This document shows positions 8,640 to 17,125 of a stretch of DNA of 64,000 nt, piece by piece. Position numbers and translations under genes: made by a program. The DNA comes from CAILZL01 sp035548495 (GTDB lineage Bacteria; Pseudomonadota; Gammaproteobacteria; Steroidobacterales; Steroidobacteraceae). The DNA is taken from the NCBI GenBank assembly GCA_035548495.1, contig DASZSV010000041.1, positions 38,984 through 102,983 on the forward strand, in the 5' to 3' direction. The notes beneath the pieces were generated by a model, which searched no databases, was not told the origin of the DNA, and saw only the letters and a program-made list of their open reading frames with translations. Each line of letters starts with the position of its first letter. The stretch's first letter is position 1.

Positions 8640-9518
8640 ATGAAACGCATCTTCCTGTTTATTGTCACCAACCTTGCCATTGTTTTTGTTCTCAACATTG
8701 TGCTGCACCTGCTGGGTGTAGACCGCATTCAGACCGCCAATGGCGGACTGGACATCAACGCACTGCTGATCTTTTCTGCCGTCTTTGGTTTTGCTGGTTC
8801 GTTCATTTCGCTCGCCATTTCCAAGTGGATGGCCAAGTATTCGATGGGCGTGCAGGTCATTACCCAACCCGGCACGGCCAGGGAAGTCTGGCTGGTGCAA
8901 ACCGTGCAGCGTTTTGCGCGTGAAGCCGGCATCGGCATGCCGGAAGTGGGTGTGTTTGATTCACCTGAAATGAATGCCTTCGCCACCGGTGCGCGACGCG
9001 ACAATGCACTGGTCGCCGTCAGCACCGGCCTGCTCAATGGCATGACGCAGGATGAAGCCGAAGCCGTGATCGGTCACGAAATCACCCACGTTGCCAATGG
9101 CGACATGGTCACATTGACCTTGATTCAAGGCGTGGTGAATACCTTTGTCATCTTCCTGTCGCGCGTGATTGGTTACATCGTTGATCGTGTCATTCTCAAG
9201 AATGACCGCGACGATACCGGCATCGGTTACTTTGCCACCGTCATCGTCAGTCAATTACTGCTTGGCATTCTCGCCAGCATGATCGTCATGTGGTTCTCGC
9301 GCCAGCGCGAATTCCGTGCCGATGCCGGTGGCGCCAGGCTTTCCGGCCGCGACAACATGATTCATGCACTGGAGCGCCTGCAGATTCGGCACGATCAAAA
9401 CACCATGCCGGAAAGCATGGCTGCATTCGGCATTGCCAGCGGCAAAAGCATGATGCGTCTGTTCATGTCGCATCCGCCGCTTGAAGAACGCATCGCCGCA
9501 TTGCGTAACGCCGCATGA
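8640..9518 (+). CDS. htpX: Membrane zinc metalloprotease HtpX
   Basis: Inner-membrane quality-control protease (peptidase family M48) that degrades misfolded membrane proteins together with FtsH. It has 292 residues, the usual length. Two N-terminal membrane helices (about 4-24 and 40-60) precede the cytosolic protease part. The zinc site HEITH lies at residues 146-150 with the third ligand Glu in REFRADAGGARL. Two further hydrophobic segments (about 155-175 and 195-220) lie between these. The ATG at 8640 (MKRIFLF) matches the family N-terminus. The frame is open from 8601, but those residues are not part of the family. A terminator sits at 9580. Confidence 0.95.
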   Translation: MKRIFLFIVTNLAIVFVLNIVLHLLGVDRIQTANGGLDINALLIFSAVFGFAGSFISLAISKWMAKYSMGVQVITQPGTAREVWLVQTVQRFAREAGIGMPEVGVFDSPEMNAFATGARRDNALVAVSTGLLNGMTQDEAEAVIGHEITHVANGDMVTLTLIQGVVNTFVIFLSRVIGYIVDRVILKNDRDDTGIGYFATVIVSQLLLGILASMIVMWFSRQREFRADAGGARLSGRDNMIHALERLQIRHDQNTMPESMAAFGIASGKSMMRLFMSHPPLEERIAALRNAA

Positions 9519-9579
9519 TAATCAAGCACAGGTCATTGCTCTTGTCATTGCGATTGCTGATTTCCGTTCCGTTTGTATC

Positions 9580-9605
9580 AAGGGGTGACATGATCACCCC
9601 TTTTT
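9580..9605 (+). terminator. Rho-independent terminator after htpX
   Basis: A 9-bp stem AAGGGGTGA/TCACCCCTT (9580-9588 with 9594-9602), a loop CATGA, and a continuing T-run (9601-9605). It ends only 8 bases before the photolyase start codon. Confidence 0.9.
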
Positions 9606-9612
9606 GTTTTGC

Positions 9613-11070
9613 ATGCTGAATACTCATCGCGTTGCACTTTGCTGGTTCCGTCGTGATCTGCGGCTGGCAGACAATCCTGCACTGAGTCACGCAATACAAC
9701 ACGCCGAACATGTCATCCCCGTTTATATTCATGCACCGCAGGAAGAAGCGCCGTGGCCGCCGGGCGCAGCCAGCCGCTGGTGGTTGCACCATGGTTTGCA
9801 CAGTCTGAATGATTCACTGGTTCAGCTTGGCAACCGGTTGATCATCCGCCGCGGCGATACACTGGCTGTTCTGCAGTCACTCATTGCGGAAACCGGCGCC
9901 ACATTGGTGACCTGGAATCGTCTGTATGAACCGGCATGCATTGCACGCGATACCGCTGTCAAAAAAGCATTGCGTGAATCAGGTGTGGAAGTTCACAGCG
10001 ACAACAGCGCATTGTTGTTTGAACCGTGGACAATTCATACCAAACAGCACACACCATTCAAGGTGTTCACGCCATTCTGGAAAACATGCCGGTTGCAACT
10101 CGCGCAGCAGCCCGCACCACTGCCCGCACCCACGCATCTTGCAGCACCTCATCCATCAATCAATTCGTTGCAACTTGATGAACTTGCATTGCTGCCAACC
10201 ATTCGCTGGGATAATGGCATTGCACAACGCTGGCAGGCAGGGGAATCGCATGCGTTGCAAACACTGCAACACTTTATTGATGAATGCGTTCATGCATATG
10301 CAACGCAACGCGATCAACCCGCAGTGAGCGGCACTTCTTCTCTGTCGCCACACCTGCACTTTGGAGAGATAAGCCCGCGTCAAATACTGGCCGCCATCAA
10401 CCTGCATCACTTGAATGACGCAACATCACAAGGCGCAGAGGTGTACATCAAGGAATTGGGCTGGCGCGAATTTGCATATCACCTTCTTTATCATTTTCCG
10501 CATACCACTATCAAACCGCTGGATGTTCGCTTTGAAAAATTTCCGTGGCAAAAGAATGAGCACTTACTGAAAGCCTGGCAAAAAGGCGTGACCGGCATTC
10601 CACTGGTGGATGCCGGCATGCGCGAGTTATGGCACACCGGCTGGATGCACAATCGCGTACGCATGATCGTCGCGTCATTTCTCTGCAAGAATCTGCAAAT
10701 AAACTGGGTTGAAGGTGCGCGCTGGTTCTGGGACACACTGGTGGATGCGGATCTGGCGAGCAACACATTGGGTTGGCAATGGACTGCCGGTTGCGGTGCC
10801 GATGCTGCGCCGTACTTCCGCATCTTCAATCCGGTATTGCAGGCGGAACGATTTGATCCCGATGCAATGTACATCCGCAAATGGATACCGGAATTGAATG
10901 CATTGCCCAATCGCTGGATCACCGCACCATGGGCAGCGCCTGACAAAGAATTAACCCGGGCAGGCATTAAACTTGGACAACACTATCCGGAACCCATTGT
11001 GGATTTGAATGCCAGCCGTGAACATGCGCTGCGTGCTTATTCACAACTCAAGTCAGAAACGACACAATAG
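9613..11070 (+). CDS. phr: Deoxyribodipyrimidine photolyase (class I)
   Basis: Blue-light, FAD-dependent repair of cyclobutane pyrimidine dimers. 485 residues. The N-terminal antenna domain begins LCWFRRDLRLADNPALSHAI. The C-terminal FAD domain shows SPHLHFGEISPRQI, ELGWREFAYHLLYHFP, GIPLVDAGMRELWHTGWMHNRVRMIVASFLCKNL, then WFWDTLVDADLASNTLGWQW and APYFRIFNPV. The Trp residues in this last part belong to the photoreduction chain. The start is the ATG at 9613 because the family N-terminus begins there. No ribosome site precedes it, and the htpX terminator ends 8 bases upstream, so translation may be leaderless or expression may depend on readthrough. lepB follows after 36 bases. Confidence 0.95.
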   Translation: MLNTHRVALCWFRRDLRLADNPALSHAIQHAEHVIPVYIHAPQEEAPWPPGAASRWWLHHGLHSLNDSLVQLGNRLIIRRGDTLAVLQSLIAETGATLVTWNRLYEPACIARDTAVKKALRESGVEVHSDNSALLFEPWTIHTKQHTPFKVFTPFWKTCRLQLAQQPAPLPAPTHLAAPHPSINSLQLDELALLPTIRWDNGIAQRWQAGESHALQTLQHFIDECVHAYATQRDQPAVSGTSSLSPHLHFGEISPRQILAAINLHHLNDATSQGAEVYIKELGWREFAYHLLYHFPHTTIKPLDVRFEKFPWQKNEHLLKAWQKGVTGIPLVDAGMRELWHTGWMHNRVRMIVASFLCKNLQINWVEGARWFWDTLVDADLASNTLGWQWTAGCGADAAPYFRIFNPVLQAERFDPDAMYIRKWIPELNALPNRWITAPWAAPDKELTRAGIKLGQHYPEPIVDLNASREHALRAYSQLKSETTQ

Positions 11071-11106
11071 CGTGCGCCCTGCACATCAGACATTTCTGGA
11101 GATCAC

Positions 11107-11808
11107 ATGTCCGCTTCACGTGCCAGTCAACTGTTTCGCGAATATCGCGGTTTGATACTGTTCATCGGCTTGATGCTGATTTTCCGCTCCGCCTGTGCTG
11201 ACTGGATGACCGTACCCACGGGCTCGATGAATCCGACCATCGTCGAAGGCGACCGCATTTTCGTGAACAAGCATGCCTATGGCTGGCGCATTCCATTTAC
11301 CTTTACACGCATCACCAACGGTGCCGATCCGAAACGTGGCGAGATTGCTGTCTTCTATTCGCCTTTAGCTACCAACGGTATCCCGCTGGTGAAACGCGTG
11401 ATTGGCGTGCCCGGCGATACCGTGGAAATGCGCGATGAAGTGCTCTACATCAACGGACAACCGCAACACTATGAACGCGATACGCATTCACATGACTTGC
11501 TGAATACAACAGCACGACTGGACCATGTGTTCTACACCGAGGAACTCGCCACACCCCACAATGCCGTGGATCACAGCGTGATGTTCCTGCCCGATCGCAT
11601 GGCCATGCGCAACTTTGGTCCGGTCAATGTCACAGCGGGCCATTACCTGATGCTGGGTGACAATCGCGATAACAGTGGTGATTCGCGTTACATTGGCCTG
11701 GTGCCGCGCAGGAACTTTGTCGGCCGTGCGAGCGAAGTGGTCGTGTCACTCAATCCTGAAAAATGGTATCTGCCACGCATTGACCGTATATGGGTACCGT
11801 TGATTTGA
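11107..11808 (+). CDS. lepB: Signal peptidase I
   Basis: Removes signal peptides from exported proteins at the outer face of the inner membrane (family S26). 233 residues with one clear N-terminal membrane helix (about 15-30). The catalytic Ser is S40 in VPTGSMNPT and the general-base Lys is K96 in LVKRVIGVPGD. The LGDNRDNSGDSRYIGLVPR block is intact. A GGAG ribosome site precedes the ATG. The gene is complete, but a 65-bp copy of its last codons plus the following bases recurs at 14054-14118. It therefore marks one edge of the accessory island. It is not next to lepA or rnc as in many relatives. Confidence 0.95.
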   Translation: MSASRASQLFREYRGLILFIGLMLIFRSACADWMTVPTGSMNPTIVEGDRIFVNKHAYGWRIPFTFTRITNGADPKRGEIAVFYSPLATNGIPLVKRVIGVPGDTVEMRDEVLYINGQPQHYERDTHSHDLLNTTARLDHVFYTEELATPHNAVDHSVMFLPDRMAMRNFGPVNVTAGHYLMLGDNRDNSGDSRYIGLVPRRNFVGRASEVVVSLNPEKWYLPRIDRIWVPLI

Positions 11809-11815
11809 ACGATCA
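11751..11815. repeat. 65-bp direct repeat, left copy (3' end of lepB)
   Basis: Positions 11751-11815 are the last 19 codons and stop of lepB plus 7 bases. They recur at 14054-14118 in the same orientation with a single A/G difference. The two copies begin 2303 bases apart and bracket the RAYT region. Confidence 0.93.
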
Positions 11816-12009
11816 GGTTAAACGCTGAACAAGGATCGTTTTCTCATTCCTTTTAACTCAGGAATCCAGCCGAATCACCATCTTGGCGGAAGCGCGTTTT
11901 TGCCGAGATGCGGTGCGCCGCGCCTACGTCACTCAGTTCGATACCTCTGCGCAATTCGCCTGATCTCATTGAGCTCATCAACCTGTCTCGAGGTAGAAGA
12001 TAGAAAGAG

Positions 12010-13167
12010 CTATGCTACTTGCCTGTACATCTGCCGTGCTATTTGCACGCCCTTGCCCCATCTACGTTTGAAACGTTTGGCAAAGGCAGTGATGTTATCC
12101 GGCGCACCAGCGCAGTGGGCATAGCGCTCGTGAAAATGCTGCACTTGATCCATGAACTGCTCTGGATCGATATTGAATCGTTTCAGGATGGGTTTCAGTT
12201 CGGATGAAATGTGCCCGGCCTTGTCTTCTCTGATCAATCTGCCGGTTGTGTCCACTAAAGTGAAGTAGTCTTGTTGCGTGATCGGCAATGCATCGTGAAT
12301 GGCATTGCGGTGCGCTTGATGCTGACGCTCAGAAATACCTTCCCTCTCCCCTACGAGGGAGAGGGATTGAGGGTGAGGGGGCTCTTTTTTATTGATCGGC
12401 GATTTAAACTTCATCAACTTCGCTTCAGGCTGATCATTCAGTTCCAACTCGGCCTTGAGCTGTCGCTGCTTCTTGACCCTTGAAATCAAGGTCTTTTCAT
12501 CCTTGCTGGGATGAGTCAACCGTTTAGCATGATCAAATAAATGCTGCTGCACGGAGGTAAAATCCGAAGTCACCAGATCATTGGTGATGCCGGCACGAAC
12601 CGGATTCAAATCTACATAAGCCATGCAAGTAAGTAACGCTGCTTCATCCAGCGAGGCTTGGCTCTTGTACCGCCCTTCCCAGAATCGGCCTTTGAGATTT
12701 TCTTCGTCATTAGCCATGCGGGCTATAGTTTCATTCACGCCGCGCATGAACCAGTCAATGCCATACAGGCGTTCGCGCCATTTCTCGATCAGCTCATCCA
12801 CTGCCACTTGTTGCGCATCACTCATCGTCTCCGGATGCGCCAGCCATTGATCCACCAGCGGATGACCGTTATAGATTTGCTGCCAACGCTCAGCGACTTC
12901 CTTCGTGCTCCAACCCAGCGCTCGTTCTTTGTCTACATGCAACACCACATGGTAATGATTGCTCATCACCGCATAGGCACAGATATCAATGGCATACACA
13001 TACGACAAGAATCGCAATCTTGAGACCAGCCATTGTTTGCGATGATCGTAGTTGGTTCCACTCTGCTTATCCTTCCCGCACAACCATGCGCGACGCACGC
13101 ACCGCACATAGCAGTGATAAAACGAGGTACTGCCCAGATGGATTTGGCGTTTACGAGCGATGGTCAT
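12010..13167 (-). CDS. REP-associated tyrosine transposase (RAYT, Y1/HUH family)
   Basis: A 385-residue single-domain nuclease of the Y1 family that nicks single-stranded REP hairpins. Seen in order: a Y1 core beginning TIARKRQIHLGSTSFYHCYVRCVRRA, the HUH motif in VMSNHYHVVLH (H71, H73), LYGIDWFMRGVNETIARM, the catalytic Tyr region FWEGRYKSQASLD (Y167), and TCMAYVDLNPVRAGI. The C-terminal 180 residues are a Lys/Arg-rich extension. Residues about 263-277 (PPHPQSLSLVGEREG) are encoded by a REP-like palindrome sitting in frame. I start at the ATG at 13167. The frame is open to 13197, but those residues are outside the family. No ribosome site is seen. All catalytic residues are present. Confidence 0.9.
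   Translation of the reverse strand: MTIARKRQIHLGSTSFYHCYVRCVRRAWLCGKDKQSGTNYDHRKQWLVSRLRFLSYVYAIDICAYAVMSNHYHVVLHVDKERALGWSTKEVAERWQQIYNGHPLVDQWLAHPETMSDAQQVAVDELIEKWRERLYGIDWFMRGVNETIARMANDEENLKGRFWEGRYKSQASLDEAALLTCMAYVDLNPVRAGITNDLVTSDFTSVQQHLFDHAKRLTHPSKDEKTLISRVKKQRQLKAELELNDQPEAKLMKFKSPINKKEPPHPQSLSLVGEREGISERQHQAHRNAIHDALPITQQDYFTLVDTTGRLIREDKAGHISSELKPILKRFNIDPEQFMDQVQHFHERYAHCAGAPDNITAFAKRFKRRWGKGVQIARQMYRQVA
12341..12381. repeat. REP-like palindrome inside the RAYT gene
   Basis: TCCCTCTCCCCT, ACG, AGGGAGAGGGA forms an imperfect hairpin, followed by the G-rich tail TTGAGGGTGAGGGG. It is of the same kind as the elements at 34857, 35011, 39896 and 56638. It introduces no stop codon in the transposase frame. 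Confidence 0.8.
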
Positions 13168-13289
13168 GGTGGCGGAGGACAAATTTAAAAATGGCAAAAG
13201 TTAAGTTTGTGGATGTCCTTTATATTTCTTTTATTATTTCTTTTATAATTAATATAAGGCTTTACGAAAACCAGCTTTTTCAAGGGCAA

Positions 13290-13574
13290 CTACTTATTGT
13301 TTGGAGATTTTAAAAAAATAACAACTTCCCCCATTCTATAGTCTATTGCACTATGCTGGTGATTAAACTCAACATTATCAGGAAACTCAAACGTATTCTC
13401 CAAGAGTTCAAAATCAATCGGCTGTTTTAATTCGCACGTATATCCTGTTTGATCCACTGACCAACGATTTACATCAGCCAGTTGATTGCCATTTGCCAAC
13501 AGCAAGTCTACAACCGGGTCAAACATGTGATACGCAGCCAATCCCCGAGTTTTTTGCAGCAGTTGCTTACTCAT
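13290..13574 (-). CDS. Orphan 94-residue acidic protein, possible immunity protein
   Basis: Not recognised with certainty. The 94-residue product has no signal peptide or membrane segment. It is acidic, with notable blocks VNRWSVDQTGYTCELKQPIDFELLE and FEFPDNVEFNHQHSAIDYRMGEVVIFLK. It lies 25 bases downstream of a 119-residue ORF on the same strand, in DNA clearly richer in A/T than its surroundings, between the RAYT and the right lepB-tail repeat. A small acidic protein directly behind another small ORF in transferred DNA recalls toxin/immunity cassettes, but this is inference only. Expression and coding status need support from homologs. Confidence 0.5.
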   Translation of the reverse strand: MSKQLLQKTRGLAAYHMFDPVVDLLLANGNQLADVNRWSVDQTGYTCELKQPIDFELLENTFEFPDNVEFNHQHSAIDYRMGEVVIFLKSPNNK

Positions 13575-13599
13575 ATCATTACCTTAATAAGGACGAGCA

Positions 13600-13959
13600 C
13601 TAATTACCATATATTGGTGTCTTTGTATTTACCATTTTTATAACATTGCCCTCACCTGTGAGAGCGCTAAGCTTGTATAGTGAATATTCAGATACTACCA
13701 CCTGATCGAGGTTCGGCACATTACTTGGATTGAGTTGAGGGTTCGCTGTAGCAAGACTGCTAGCTGCCTCATGTTCTCCAAAGTGGACAAAAATGCCAGG
13801 CCGGGGGAATCGGGGAAAACTGTACTTGACCGCAATTATGCACTGTTTGCTGCAGCCGTCGTACTCGAGCAAATAGTGCCGGGCCGGGGTCTCGAGGTCA
13901 ACTTGACTGATTAAGATTGAGGAAGTAGCGTTTGATACTTTCACGCAACGTAGATTCAT
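13600..13959 (-). CDS. Orphan 119-residue protein, possibly the remnant tip of a larger protein
   Basis: Not recognised. The product contains LETPARHYLLEYDGCSKQCIIAVKY, FPRPGIFVHFGEHEAAS and a C-terminal VVVSEYSLYKLSALTGEG. There is no signal peptide, membrane helix or known catalytic motif. The ATG at 13959 is chosen (the open frame begins with a TTG at 13968). No ribosome site is visible, so it may be the 3' fragment of a longer gene. It precedes the 94-residue ORF by 25 bases and shares its AT-rich composition. It could be the C-terminal tip of a secreted toxin whose immunity gene follows, but the sequence alone does not prove this. Confidence 0.4.
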   Translation of the reverse strand: MNLRCVKVSNATSSILISQVDLETPARHYLLEYDGCSKQCIIAVKYSFPRFPRPGIFVHFGEHEAASSLATANPQLNPSNVPNLDQVVVSEYSLYKLSALTGEGNVIKMVNTKTPIYGN

Positions 13960-14053
13960 CACGATCAAAAACGATGTGCAACTGCGCCGACGCTGGCGAT
14001 TCTGTCAATACTGCATTGTTGTGCTACTCAGATCATCGGCACCAGTGATTGCG

Positions 14054-14118
14054 CAATCCTGAAAAATGGTATCTGCCGCGCATTGACCGTATATGGGTAC
14101 CGTTGATTTGAACGATCA
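14054..14118. repeat. 65-bp direct repeat, right copy (lepB 3' end remnant)
   Basis: Same as 11751-11815 except one base. Here it is not attached to a lepB reading frame and stands 21 bases before the fliK stop codon. Confidence 0.93.
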
Positions 14119-14139
14119 CCCATCGCGGACACCCAATGT

Positions 14140-15291
14140 TCATGCGTAAGTATCCAGCAAACCAACCTTCAATACTTGCTGTGTAGTGGTAACTTCACCG
14201 CTCATGTCCACCATGCCGGATGAAACCGTTGGTGACGGTGCGGTATAAGCAGGTTGCTGCTGTGAGTGTTGTCCGAATACACCGGCATCCATCAGCGACA
14301 TGCCCTGCGATGCAAACAGTTCACGCAGACGCGGCAATGACTGTTCCAGTGCCGTGCGTGTATCGGGATGATCTGCGGTAAACCACACACTGGCCTGATT
14401 GTGATTGACATCAATCTTCACCTGCACCGGCCCGAGATTATCCGGTGTCAGTTGCAATGATGCTGATTGCACTTTGTGCGACACCATCAGACTCAAGCGA
14501 TTGCCGACTTCAGCCGCCCATTCATGCGTACCGACATTTGAATGAATCTGGTATTGCGCCACTGGCGCCGCATTGTTCGCCGCGGATGCCGTCTGCATAC
14601 TTGTCATCGGTTGCAGTGCGTTGATGGTTTGATCTGCATCGCCACCATGATGTGCGGTATCCTTGCCCTTGTCTGCCATTGCCAGCAAAGCGCCATCCAC
14701 CGTTGACGCATCCTGTTTCAGCACTGCAGCAGACTGCCCATTCTGATCACCATTTGCGTGGAGAAGAAAATCCGGCGCCGGTGCAGATGATTTATCCGCA
14801 CCTCCATCATTCTTGTCATCGTTCAATTTCTTCAGTGTCTGCGCAAGCACGGCATTGGTGGCGGCACTATTCGCCATGCCGTTAGCCGGAGCAAGCGCAG
14901 CGACTGCATTGTCTGCATTGTCTGAAGATGCCGTGTTCGCAGTGGCGATTGCTGGCGCTGCAACCTGCACACCTGGCATGGCCAGCGGCGTCAGCAACCA
15001 CTGCGGCGCAGTGGCAGCGTTGGTGGCATCTGCATCTGCATCGGCTTTCTGATCATCCTTGCCGGTGGATGCTGGCTGCTTCACAGCAACACCATTGGCA
15101 CTGGATGATGCGTTCGCATCATTGCCAAGAAATATATTCAGCAGGTTGTTGAACTCGTTGTCGTCCGCTGCATCGGTGTTTGCATTCTGTGCATTGCCTG
15201 AACCTTGTGCCGCCGAACCCTGTTGGGCAGCATTGGCATTCAGCGCCTTGGCAAGCACGTTGTTCACAGCAGGATTGGTGGCGGCAACCAT
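14140..15291 (-). CDS. fliK: Flagellar hook-length control protein
   Basis: Secreted molecular ruler that switches the flagellar export gate from hook to filament substrates. 383 residues. The first 250 are low-complexity Ala/Asn/Asp-rich sequence, as is usual for the ruler part. The conserved C-terminal domain holds GNRLSLMVSHKVQSASLQLTPDNLGPVQVKIDVNHNQASVWFTADHPDTRTALEQSLPRLRELFASQGM. It is the last gene of the fliE-fliK run. The usual fliL-fliM block does not follow, because lepB and the accessory island lie there instead. The end of the gene is 21 bases from the right lepB-tail repeat. The product is complete. Confidence 0.93.
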   Translation of the reverse strand: MVAATNPAVNNVLAKALNANAAQQGSAAQGSGNAQNANTDAADDNEFNNLLNIFLGNDANASSSANGVAVKQPASTGKDDQKADADADATNAATAPQWLLTPLAMPGVQVAAPAIATANTASSDNADNAVAALAPANGMANSAATNAVLAQTLKKLNDDKNDGGADKSSAPAPDFLLHANGDQNGQSAAVLKQDASTVDGALLAMADKGKDTAHHGGDADQTINALQPMTSMQTASAANNAAPVAQYQIHSNVGTHEWAAEVGNRLSLMVSHKVQSASLQLTPDNLGPVQVKIDVNHNQASVWFTADHPDTRTALEQSLPRLRELFASQGMSLMDAGVFGQHSQQQPAYTAPSPTVSSGMVDMSGEVTTTQQVLKVGLLDTYA

Positions 15292-15309
15292 AATAGTGTC
15301 CTCGACTCG

Positions 15310-15753
15310 CTATTCATGCATGCGCGCACGCGGACGTTGCGCACGCTCATCGGTTTCAATCTGTTCACGGCGCATCACTTCACGCTGTTCCTGCTGTTCC
15401 CAGTTCTCAATGACATGCGATAATGCCTTGGCTCGTTGCGCCGCTTCCTGCCAGCGTTTCAGTTGTGCATCACGATCTGCTCGTGCGCGCACAACAATGT
15501 CGCTCTGCTGTGCAATGGCCTCATTCAACCGCGACATGAACGCCTGATAATCCATCAATTCGCGTGCACCCATGCCCTGCCCGGCACGATGCGCAAAGCC
15601 CTTGGTGTAATCGTCCCGATAACCGGTCAGTTCATTCAGCTTTTCCTCGCAGCCGTTCAGCAAGCGTTCCGATGCGGCAAGATGTTCTGCAAGCCGGCGC
15701 TCGGTGTCATCAACCACTTTCTGTACAGGCTCGAGCCGGTCACTGCGTCTCAT
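15310..15753 (-). CDS. fliJ: Flagellar export chaperone FliJ
   Basis: A 147-residue, almost wholly helical, highly charged protein forming the central stalk that links the FliI ATPase to the export gate. The opening MRRSDRLEPVQKVVDDTERRLAEHLA and the long coiled coil with ARELMDYQAFMSRLNEAIAQQ match FliJ. The C-terminus is rich in Arg and Glu. It sits between fliI (19 bases upstream) and fliK (18 bases downstream), the standard order. FliJ sequences diverge widely, so position supports the call as much as sequence. Confidence 0.9.
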   Translation of the reverse strand: MRRSDRLEPVQKVVDDTERRLAEHLAASERLLNGCEEKLNELTGYRDDYTKGFAHRAGQGMGARELMDYQAFMSRLNEAIAQQSDIVVRARADRDAQLKRWQEAAQRAKALSHVIENWEQQEQREVMRREQIETDERAQRPRARMHE

Positions 15754-15772
15754 GGCTTCTCATCAAGATTCA

Positions 15773-17125
15773 TTACGGTTGCAACAATGCCTTCAGTTGC
15801 GCCACGCTGCCGTGATAGTCCACACGTTCCTGAATATCCTGTTGCATGAATTGCTGCATGCGCGGCCACAGGTTGATCGCCGCATCCACACGCGGATCGC
15901 TGCCGCGTTGATATGCGCCAATGGAAATCAGATCACGGTTCTGCTGATAGATGGAAAGCGCCTGGCGGAAATCACGTGCCAGATTGCGTTGTGATTCAGG
16001 AACGATCTCATGCATCACGCGGCTGATGGAGGCTTCCACATCAATGGCGGGATAATGTCCCGATTCGGCAATGCGTCGCGACAACACAATATGTCCATCC
16101 AGAATGGCGCGCGCGGAATCGGCAATGGGATCCTGCTGATCATCGCCTTCTGTCAAAACAGTATAGAACGCAGTAATGGAACCCTTGCCCTGCGCGCCGT
16201 TGCCCGCGCGTTCAACCAATGACGGCAATCGCGCAAACACCGAAGGCGGATATCCCTTGGTGGCCGGTGCTTCGCCGATGGCCAGACCGATTTCACGCTG
16301 TGCCTGTGCAAAGCGCGTCAGTGAATCCATGATCAACAACACACTCTTGCCTTGATCGCGAAAGTATTCGGCAATCGCAGTGGACAGCCATGCGCCGTGC
16401 ATGCGCATCAACGGCGGATTGTCCGCGGGAGTTGCAACCACCACCGCGCGTTTGCGATGTTGCGGACCAAGAATGCGTTCAACAAATTCTTTCACCTCAC
16501 GACCGCGTTCACCAATCAGGCCAACCACAATGACATCGGCGCTGGTGTAACGCGCCATCATGCCCAGCAGCACACTCTTGCCCACGCCGCTGCCGGCAAA
16601 CAAGCCAATGCGTTGTCCCTGTCCCACAGTGAGCAATGAATTGATGGTGCGCACACCGACATCCAGTGGTGTTGAGATGGGGCGGCGTGACAACGGATTG
16701 ATGGGCACACCGGTCAAGCGCGTCACTTCACTGCATTTCAACGGACCGAGATTATCCAGTGGTTGACCTGCGCCATCGACAATGCGCCCGAGCATTTCAG
16801 GACCAACAGGAATGGTGCCTGCAGCCTGCGTGGGAATTACGCGCGCATTGGGCTTTACGCCGTGAATGTCACCGGTGGGCATCAGGAATAAACGATCACC
16901 TGCAAAGCCAACCACTTCTGCTTCAACACGCACGCCATCACCGGTAACCACTTCACAACGATCACCGACTGCGGCCTGACAACCGGTGGCTTCCAGCGTC
17001 ATGCCAATCATGCGCGTCAAACAGCCTTCAACCGGAACCGCCGGTGTCAATGCCACATTCGCGGCCTGCTGCGCCAGATATTTCGCCCAGACACCAGCGC
17101 GTTGTGTTGCCAATGCATTCATCAT
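15773..17125 (-). CDS. fliI: Flagellum-specific ATPase FliI
   Basis: Hexameric ATPase of the flagellar type III export apparatus, related to the F1 beta subunit. 450 residues. It has an N-terminal beta domain, then the central catalytic domain with Walker A GLFAGSGVGKSVLLGMMAR, VVGLIGERGREVKEFVE, Walker B VLLIMDSLTRFAQAQREIGLAIGEAPATKGYPPSVF, and SITAFYTVLTEGDDQQDPIAD. All ATPase residues are present. The start overlaps the fliH stop by 4 bases (ATGA), indicating translational coupling. The second Met, one codon on, is an equally possible start. Confidence 0.97.
   Translation of the reverse strand: MMNALATQRAGVWAKYLAQQAANVALTPAVPVEGCLTRMIGMTLEATGCQAAVGDRCEVVTGDGVRVEAEVVGFAGDRLFLMPTGDIHGVKPNARVIPTQAAGTIPVGPEMLGRIVDGAGQPLDNLGPLKCSEVTRLTGVPINPLSRRPISTPLDVGVRTINSLLTVGQGQRIGLFAGSGVGKSVLLGMMARYTSADVIVVGLIGERGREVKEFVERILGPQHRKRAVVVATPADNPPLMRMHGAWLSTAIAEYFRDQGKSVLLIMDSLTRFAQAQREIGLAIGEAPATKGYPPSVFARLPSLVERAGNGAQGKGSITAFYTVLTEGDDQQDPIADSARAILDGHIVLSRRIAESGHYPAIDVEASISRVMHEIVPESQRNLARDFRQALSIYQQNRDLISIGAYQRGSDPRVDAAINLWPRMQQFMQQDIQERVDYHGSVAQLKALLQP

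Larger units (their letters stand above)
11816..14053. mobile_element. Accessory island between duplicated lepB tails
   Basis: 2238 bases inserted between lepB and fliK, which would otherwise converge directly. It carries a REP-associated transposase and two AT-rich orphan ORFs. Base composition changes sharply near 13200-13600 (long A/T runs). The boundaries are inferred from the 65-bp direct repeats. No terminal inverted repeats were found by eye. It may have arisen by insertion with target duplication or by recombination involving a second lepB copy. Confidence 0.6.
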
